From: Jaapia argillacea MUCL 33604
Taxonomy: Eukaryota > Basidiomycota > Agaricomycetes > Jaapiales > Jaapiaceae
Assembly: GCA_000697665.1 (NCBI GenBank)
Contig: KL197720.1
Span: 161,342-225,341, forward strand
DNA: 64,000 bases
Direction of reading: 5' to 3'
Shown: positions 57,465 to 64,000 of the stretch, in pieces
How positions within the stretch are numbered: the stretch's first letter is position 1
How the letters are laid out: each line of letters begins with the position of its first letter
Position numbers and translations under genes: made by a program
The notes under the pieces: model-generated
The model's database searches: none
Seen by the model: only the letters and a program-made list of their open reading frames with translations
Told to the model about the DNA's origin: nothing

Positions 57465-59340
57465 CTAATTTGCCACCGGAAGCCCAAACTGTCGGACGAT
57501 GGCGTTGTACCGCTCATCTAGGTCGTACTTCGATAACTGTTCACGTATCTTTGCTGCACGACACTTCAACTCCTTGGCGACTTGGCTCCATTCCTTTCTC
57601 ACCAACTTTCCCTCCTTTTTGACCACCTCTCCATTCACGATGACCCACTCCACATCCTCTGCAGTGGCGTGGATCACGATGCCTCGGAAAGGGTCACTGC
57701 AGCTGGCAAGATTGACAGACGTGGCGTCGTACAGCAAAATGTCAGCAAGCTTCCCGACCTCAATCGAGCCGAGGTCAGATGCTACGTGAGCGGCTTCCGC
57801 TCCACCCAGAGTGGCGAGGCGGAAAGCAGACGCGGCCTTGATATTGTTGTATTGGCTGGCTTTCCCTTTATTGGCCAAGCATTCGTGCGTGTGGCCTACA
57901 GACAAGATATGCTTAGCCTAAATACAGCAAAGTCAAGGCGAGGAGAACTGACCTCTCTCCCATTGGAGAGCGAAATGCATCGCTGGGAACATCTCCGTAC
58001 TCAGGATCGACGAACAATCCTAGCGTCATGGGAGAATAAGAGAGTTGGTCGTTAATTCAGTCAGGAGTCCAAGATTAGCGAGGAACATACAATTCCCAGT
58101 CCAACCTTGACTCCTCGCCTCACAGCTTCATATGTGATGGGGTTGCCGTGACCCATCCCTAACTCATTTTCCTGGCGAAGCATTCCCAGTCCAATCTCAG
58201 CCATTGAAGAACGGAAAAATGGAAGAACTTACCGGAGTGGATGCTATACTTGCACCTGTCTTCCGTAGAATCTCCCACTCCATTGGGTCACAATCATTAT
58301 GCACCAAATCATTCCCATGTGCCAGGATGCAATCGTCTTTGAGTAGGCCCGCCTCCCACCAGCTTCGTGCCTTTTTGCCAGTCCCGCGTCCGTGGAATCC
58401 GCCCACATAATGCAACGTGATTGGCTTGATGTTGAGCTCACGGGCGAATGAGAGGACGCGACGATCCTCTTCCGGATCGTAACCCTGCACGTCATATGCA
58501 AGCCCGAGTGTAACCCGTCCATCCTCGGTCAGACGGCCATGATCTTTACTTGCGAGCTTGCGAAATATGTCCATCTGCATCTTCGATACCTCGACATCAT
58601 TGCTAAATTCCAGGGGTTCGATACTAGTTGGGAAAGACTATAACCCACATGAAAATGTGTCGGAAAATTCTAAAATGAGCGCGAACCTGTCGGGCCATGC
58701 ACAGCATGGATCGAATGCCAGATTCGGCTGTCGCTTGAATGGCTTTCGCAATGTGTTCAGGAGAGTTGGCGCAATGAAAGTGGTCAACTACAGTTGTGGT
58801 ACCTCCATGCAAGGCTGCATTGGCCTCTTTCAATTGAAGGTTCTAAAACTCATAACTATTCGACTCACCTTGAAGACAACCCGCCAATTCGCCGATATAA
58901 ACATCCTCTGGTGTTGCTATTCCGGTCGTCGTCCAGAAGAATTTAGCAAGGCTGCAGGAAAGCCCGAATCATTAAACCGAAGCCGGAGCGGGATAGTAGC
59001 CGGGGATACACACTATTCAGAAAGGGTCCAATCCTCTTGGTTATCTACAACTGACATCCACACATGTCTGAGGGAATTTTAGGACAATCGCCGCAAATAA
59101 ACGCATAGGTACACACCGATGTGTATCCACGAATCCTGGGGCAATCCATTTGTTTGAGCAATCAATAACCAAGGCACCCTCCGCAACGATGGTATTGGGC
59201 TCTTTTATCGCGGCGATGCGGTTGTTCTCGACCAAAACGTCGACACGGCGAGCAGTGGGAGTAGAAAGCAGGGAGTCATCGCTGGTGTACGTAGCCAAGA
59301 GACCATTCCGAAGGAGGATGGGGGGATTTGGTTCGGGCAT
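57465..59340 (-). CDS. Metal-dependent amidohydrolase (COG0402 type)
   Basis: TIM-barrel hydrolase related to cytosine deaminase and chlorohydrolase-like enzymes. The start MPEPNPPILLRNGLLATYTS leads to NKWIAPGFVDTH, joined over an intron to RHVWMSVVDNQEDWTL, giving the metal-binding HxH (DTHRHVW). Later exons: FFWTTTGIATPEDVYIGELA, ALHGGTTTVVDHFHCANSPE, LGLAYDVQGYDPEEDRRVLS, FARELNIKPITLHYVGGFHG (metal His), CILAHGNDLVHNDCDPMEWE, GASIASTP, ENELGMGHGNPITYEAVRRG and a segment from DCSSILPMTLGLFVDPEYGD. The C-terminal part (AAHVASDLGSIEVGKLADIL) is the usual return to the beta-sandwich. It ends FGLPVAN. About seven exons. The substrate is unknown. Confidence 0.87.
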
Positions 59341-60183
59341 CGCAACGAAAATGCCAAAACGCCACAAAGGAAATCAGGAACTTATATCATGGGCCCTGGT
59401 CCCTCAATAAATCAGAAGTGAGCCGCCGGGAGAATGTCGGCTGAGATGACGGGTTATTGAAGCTTGTCTTGCTAAACTCAAGACACGCTCATGCGGGTAT
59501 AGACAGCTGTGACTGGATGGGTTTAGGGGGCCCGTCGCTTGCCGAGAGGGATGTTCGTGCCGCCACCTCCTCAGCATGGGAAGGATACCATAGAGACCAG
59601 GAGATGAGAAGACAAACGACCCCAAGGGATGAAGTCGGTGACGTTACTTGCAGGGCAGACACATGATAACTGATGTGTCGGATGTAGAGCTGCGACCACA
59701 CCAAAAGATAGCACAGATCCATGCAGAAAAAGCACACAGACACGTCGCGGTCGCCCAAGTACTCATTTACTTTGCCGGCAAGCCTTGCGTCTTCGCCACA
59801 GTGCAGCTGAGGACACAACAGGTCAAGCTTCAAAAATAGAATGCAATGAACAGACGATGTAAAGGTGGTGAGTCCTAACCGAAGCAATTTAGACTTAAAG
59901 TGACCGAACTTCGGCACGCTGGCTATTGTCGATCTTCACTGCTATCTGATTGTCGGGGAGTGGGGTAGGAACTCGGGGTGGTTTTCAACGTTGCAGTTGG
60001 AGACGGCGCCCTTCAAATAATTCTCAGGATCGGGAGCACATAGGCTTCAGCTGTGAAAACGATGAAATAGGAAATGCGATACAGCCAGTGAAAACGTTCT
60101 AAATATCACGTACAACAGGACGGGCCGGTGCGGCTGCTCACCAAGAAAAGATACAACAAAGATGATGGAGAACAAACTACACC
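59341..60183. other. Intergenic, 840 bp
   Basis: Between the amidohydrolase start and the eIF1A stop, both minus strand. Open frames at 59489-59917 lack motifs. It presumably contains the amidohydrolase promoter and the eIF1A 3' end. Confidence 0.5.
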
Positions 60184-60792
60184 CTAGATATCGTCGATGT
60201 CCACCTCGCCCTCGTCGCCGAACTCGAATGTACACTCGCCCTCTTCTTCACCAAAGGTTTCGGTCTCATTGATCTTGGCGTTCTCAGGCAACTCGCCGTA
60301 TGCTTTCACTACCCAAGATCATGATCAACAATCGGCATAGAAATATAGACAGGGCCGATACTCACGACTACGGGCTTCATCAGCAGTGTACTTTACGATG
60401 ACATCTGCCTTATCGTCTTGGAAATCCCGTAATGACAGGAGTATGATATCTCCCTGATTGATCCAGACCTGAGAACAAGTGGCGAATATAATCAATCAAG
60501 GGAGAATTAGAGAGAATAAATGATCCTGACCTTCTTCCTCATCTTCCCTCGGATGTGAGCTAACCGCTTCTCGCCATCGAAACATTGTGCCTCCAATCGA
60601 CCATTCCCTAACATCTTGGTGACCTGAGCGTACTCCTGGCCATCTTCGCGGAAAACGAGTTCACGTTTATCGTCGTCGTTCTCGTTCTTCCCTCTTCTCC
60701 GATTCTTTCCTCCCTTTCCCTTATTCTGAAGCGATCGATGTCAGTTTGTCGGATCGAATCACGATATCAGGCGTGCGACTCACTTTCGGCAT
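60184..60792 (-). CDS. TIF11: Translation initiation factor eIF1A
   Basis: Essential factor that binds the 40S ribosome and promotes scanning and start-codon choice. The start exon is only MPK (ATG at 60792, then GTGAGT). After an intron come [60 protein letters not shown] and KMRKK. Further exons give [40 protein letters not shown] and an acidic C-terminal tail ending [11 protein letters not shown] with TAG at 60184-60186. The basic N-terminal tail, OB fold and the terminal DIDDI are the standard eIF1A layout. Four exons. Confidence 0.96.
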
Positions 60793-61427
60793 ACTGAGCT
60801 CTTACAAATTAGTTTCTCAACAGAGAACTCCAAGCAATAGGAGAAACGAGCGGCTTGGACAAGCAGTGAGTGAGGGAAACGAGGAAAAAGTGCTGGTGAG
60901 GCGCAGGGCACTCAGTCAGAGGGGATGCAGTTCGGCCGGGTCCGCGATATTCCCACAGGTCCACTATGGACTTGAATTCCCATCTGCACTAGAAATCCAT
61001 TCAGAGGGATAACATTACGCATTGCTGGCCCCCATAGTGCGAGCAAATGATATATAGTCCAAGTATCTCATATCAGTCGCCTACACCCGATTCTCTAATT
61101 TTTCCCAAAAATATGCATGATAAATAATAGAGTCGAGGGTAGGGAAGCGCTCTGCGCGATTGTCACCCGGCTAAGGACAACGAGCACAGGAGTCGGGAGC
61201 AAGGCATACTAAGGAGTCCAATCCTCCATTCCATCAACCCGCATGAGTGGCCAAACCATTTCCAACTAATCCTGCAGCACAACGTGGAACAGGGTCGGTC
61301 AGGGTGAGGTCTCCTGGAATATCCAATGATAGTGGTGTAGTGATAGGCTTCGGCGCATGCATTGAGATGTTCCAGTAGGTCGTAGTGTATTGGATGCCGA
61401 TTCGCATAGTGTGTAGGTGAGCATATT
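60793..61427. other. Intergenic
   Basis: About 630 bp upstream of eIF1A and beyond the 3' end of the LYR-protein gene. No gene content is recognised; AT-rich around 61075-61130. Confidence 0.5.
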
Positions 61428-61873
61428 TCATTCATAGGTCCTTTTGAGATGGCGGTATTTCTTCAGCGAATATAGGGCCATGGTTTCTATTATGCCCATC
61501 CAAGTCAACAACAGTGTACAGATAAGATATGCCTGAAGTACCATTCTTGATGTATTCTCCCAACTTCAAAGCTCTCTCGATATCTTCGGGATCCTTCAAT
61601 TCTCTGTTCTCTACGAATAAAGTTAGGCTTCAAGCTCAAAAGCGGGAAAATGGGCAAGGCGTACTCTCGAAAAGTCTCCTCATACGACCATTGAAGTCAT
61701 ATCTTCATTGATATGCCGGAGATAAGGAGAAGTCAATAAGCGCAAACCCGAGCAAATGCATTGAAGGCGTACGAAGGATCAGGGTATTCTCGACCAAGTC
61801 TATGAAGCTCTTTGTAAAGGTGAATTGCACGCAAACGAGCGGGAGTGGCAGCCATGAGGGTACGGAGAGGCAT
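61428..61873 (-). CDS. ETFRF1: LYR-motif protein, ETFRF1 (LYRM5) family
   Basis: A small mitochondrial protein of 88 residues assembled from four short exons, too fragmented to show as one open frame. Exon 1 (ATG at 61873) reads MPLRTLMAATPARLRAIHLY with KELHRLGREYPDPS. Exon 2 is only 38 nt (61665-61702) and reads YDFNGRMRRLFE. Exon 3 reads KNRELKDPEDIERALKLGEY. Exon 4 reads ETMALYSLKKYRHLKRTYE with TGA at 61428-61430. LYKELHRLGREYP carries the LYR-type tripeptide (LYK here). The spacing to the central (K)NRELKDPEDIE and to ALYSLKKYR matches ETFRF1, which removes flavin from electron-transfer flavoprotein in animals. Every splice site has GT and AG and keeps frame. A second ATG (61855) is possible as start. 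Confidence 0.83.
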
Positions 61874-62198
61874 CAATATGCTCGTGTGCTGAAGGATTCA
61901 GATAAGACTCAAACCAACATTAAAGTAAACCGTGGCTTACGTTCGCGATCACTGTGCGATGGTGGAGGTGAACTCAAGAGAAAGAAACCTGCATGAGGTT
62001 GTCTATTCCTTCGACGGTTGAGTCAACAAGGATTGGCGTTGCGTTACGGGACAGAACGCAAAGGAAGCAAGGATGCGATATACCCGGTAACTCAACATAT
62101 TGCCGACGGGAGAAACTATCATACAGCGAACATTTCTCAAGCAATGCCAATGAAACAAAAATCATGATGTCCATTCGTCCCACTGATAAGTAACGACA
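61874..62198. other. Short intergenic region
   Basis: 325 bp between the LYR-protein start and the hemerythrin-protein stop, both on the minus strand. An open minus frame here has no motif and probably reflects leader sequence. Confidence 0.45.
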
Positions 62199-63017
62199 TC
62201 ACAAAGAATTGACATGCGGATGCTGATATTTCAGAGGTGCAAAATCTCGTCCGCCAACTTTCTCCACTACTTTATCATGCAACGATCCGAAGGCTCCGGC
62301 AGCCTTCTGAGCAGCACCGCCGGTTTGTGGGGCGGCAGGATGGGGACGTGTGGGCACCATCTTCCGAGCCTTCAGAAATTGCACGGCGAGTTTCTGGAGA
62401 AAGGGGGTGACTATGAGAGGTGCGAAAGTGTTAAGCAGAAAGGAGTACATACGTGATTGTCTTCCGGGCTCAGTTTTGTCCTGATCTTGTTGAGTTGGTC
62501 ATTCTCCTCTTCGCCAGCGTGGGTTAGGAAAGCGTTAACCGCCTTTCCGACGACAGCATCATATTCAGAGTGGTTGATGGATGCAGAGTCGGCGCGATCG
62601 ACAAGCTTTTTGATTTCCGCATGTTCCTCTGGGAGTGTATAAGGAAAAAGAAGGACGGCGAAAACATATACGACGAGCCTTTGTTGTGTTCAACCTCTCC
62701 TCCAAGACCGAGGTTACTGTAGTCATTGTAAATTGACACCTCTCTGAAGTAATGAATTCAGTGGGTAGAAAGGAAGAGGGTGGATTGATATCAGCGTACT
62801 CTGCATCTCCATGCACGGCCATTTCTCTAACTAACGTGTTAGCGAGGACTGCTCGCTCATTCTTGTCAGAAGATGCCTGAAATCTGAGAGAACAACGTTG
62901 TCATAGGTCGGAAAGTGTACGAATGGTATGGGCGCACCGACTCCACAAATCACGGACGTTATCGTGATCCAACTTTATTTCGTGGGCCACGTCGAGCTTG
63001 TTAGAGGTAGTAGCCAT
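62199..63017 (-). CDS. Hemerythrin HHE-domain protein
   Basis: A four-helix protein that binds a di-iron or similar metal centre; fungal roles are poorly known. The ATG at 63017 gives MATTSNKLDVAHEIKLDHDN then VRDLWSR. Next exons: FQASSDKNERAVLANTLVRE with MAVHGDAE, EVSIYNDYSNLGLGGEVEHN, and EEHAEIKKLVDRADSASINH continuing VGKAVNAFLTHAGEEENDQL. Candidate metal ligands are the His residues of LDHDN, AVHGDAE, VEHN, REEHAE-type and LTHAGEEE, with neighbouring Glu. The C-terminus is KLAVQFLKARKMVPTRPHP, Ala-rich, then GGRDFAPLKYQHPHVNSL. About 200 residues in five exons. Confidence 0.86.
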
Positions 63018-63773
63018 TTGGTGAAGATGCTTGGAAGGAGACGATAAAGATGGTTGCAAGTCCCCATTATCCTGCCACGATATATACGACCTCGGATGAA
63101 GTTCAAGCAGTGGGTGATGAAAGCAGCGTCATTTCCGCGATGGATCAGGAATAAACAGGGGAAAGACACAGTTGACCGCGACTGTGCGCATCGCGGCGGT
63201 GAAGGAACCGATCGAGAAATCGGTGGAGTGGAGTGAGGGGTTGAACAATCGAGGATTATCACTGACGCATTTCAGCACATGCTGGATCACAGCTATTGCA
63301 CGTTGAGAAAGCAACGATCCATCATATCATCAGCGCCAATGACAACCGATAAGATTGTGACCTATAGTGGAACATGAATGAAAGCCGAGGACGTCTAGAG
63401 CGCTAGCCAAGCTGAGGACAGCAGCAGTCCGCAAGCAGTCCGTGTCATCTTGGAGTCATGGACGAGATCACCGTCCACCGTCCAGTCCCAAATCTCCGCA
63501 ACTCCAGGCAAATGAAAAATTCCAATCAAGGAGCAGCCGGAATCTGAACCAGCATTGTCTTGGCATTGCCATACCGTAAGTGCCGGATAGTCTCCTTTAG
63601 CAGACCTTAAAATAGTAACCTATGTTTAAGGTCTGCCCCAATTCGGAGGCGTTTGGCGGAGGCCTCCACTATCCCAATATGGTAACTCACAACGCCTCTC
63701 TGAAGGACTTTGAGATTATCGATAAATCACGATAAATGTGAAATATATTTGTGCTCCTCTCGATACCCTCACT
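63018..63773. other. Intergenic with hairpin
   Basis: About 750 bp. It contains an inverted repeat GCAGACCTTAAA...TTTAAGGTCTGC (63600-63636, 12-bp arms) and, about 20 bp on, a perfect palindrome GGAGGCCTCC (about 63657). These may mark the end of a small mobile element or a strong RNA hairpin before the next gene. Confidence 0.45.
63600..63636. repeat. 12-bp inverted repeat / stem-loop
   Basis: Perfect arms at 63600-63611 and 63625-63636 around a 13-nt loop, about 140 bp before the ATG of the truncated right-edge gene. Confidence 0.75.
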
Positions 63774-64000
63774 ATGGCTTCCCCAAATGAAGTACAGTTT
63801 GAATTCTATAATCCTTCAACCCCAGCTCGAGCTGGGAGCTCAGGTTCTACATCCCATTTCGACCCTCCGTCTACAGGAACAGCAAGTGGACGAAAACCAA
63901 AACAGTTGCCATCCCAGAAGCTCAATCACATCCTCGATGCCATCGCCAGCGTCCGATGGTCTGTTTCCACATTCTTGCAACACTTGCTTCGGTACGAAGA
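63774..64000 (+). CDS. Unrecognised gene, 5' part only
   Basis: Open from ATG 63774 to the window end, about 75 codons: MASPNEVQFEFYNPSTPARA, a Ser/Gly/Thr-rich stretch, KPKQLPSQKLNHILDAIASV and RWSVSTFLQHLLRY. The second half (LNHILDAI...WSVSTFLQHLL) resembles by eye the N-terminal helix of DUF6589-type Agaricomycete proteins, which are often linked to mobile DNA. This is a weak impression only. Confidence 0.45.
   Translation, partial: MASPNEVQFEFYNPSTPARAGSSGSTSHFDPPSTGTASGRKPKQLPSQKLNHILDAIASVRWSVSTFLQHLLRYE

Overview
The window is nuclear DNA from a filamentous basidiomycete, most likely an Agaricomycete. Genes are dense and cut by many short introns (about 40-60 nt, GT...AG). The gene families point the same way: a DUF6534-type membrane protein, an F-box protein, BTB paralogs, a velvet factor, an HSP30/MRH1-type opsin-related protein and an MBOAT wax-synthase-like enzyme. 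No bacterial operon, CRISPR array or rRNA is visible. Almost every gene had to be joined by eye across introns, so exon edges are inferences from reading frame, splice signals and family similarity.

Layout. 0-17 kb: N-terminal part of MIC60 (-, cut by the window edge), divergent ATG22-like transporter (+), neutral trehalase (-), opsin-related protein (-), velvet regulator (-) divergent from an alpha/beta hydrolase (+), a disordered Pro/Ser-rich protein (+) and an F-box protein (-) with a duplicated micro-exon. 17-35 kb: a large disordered protein (-), a TPR protein (+), NPR3 of the GATOR1/SEACIT complex (+), a DUF6534 seven-helix protein (-), and an NAD-dependent epimerase (-) divergent from a WD40-like protein (+). 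35-41 kb: an accessory patch with two same-strand BTB paralogs, one of them frameshifted. Between them are a 1.1-kb palindromic element (CACTG termini, ATG target duplication, 360-nt assembly gap in its middle) and a small Myb/Rap1-like gene. 41-64 kb: wax-synthase-like MBOAT (-), YVC1/TRPY vacuolar cation channel (-), STK32/YANK-like kinase (+), macro-domain protein (+), sugar transporter (+), ankyrin protein (+), secreted phytase-esterase-like protein (+), amidohydrolase (-), eIF1A (-), ETFRF1-type LYR protein (-), hemerythrin-domain protein (-), and the start of an unrecognised gene (+) at the right edge.

There is no convincing metabolic cluster. Several neighbours share a theme of nutrient and stress physiology (ATG22 vacuolar efflux, trehalase, NPR3/TORC1 control, YVC1 vacuolar calcium release), but nothing in the sequence shows that they are co-regulated. 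The parts that most deserve a second look are the gapped palindromic element with its BTB surroundings, and the tandem exon duplication in the F-box gene.
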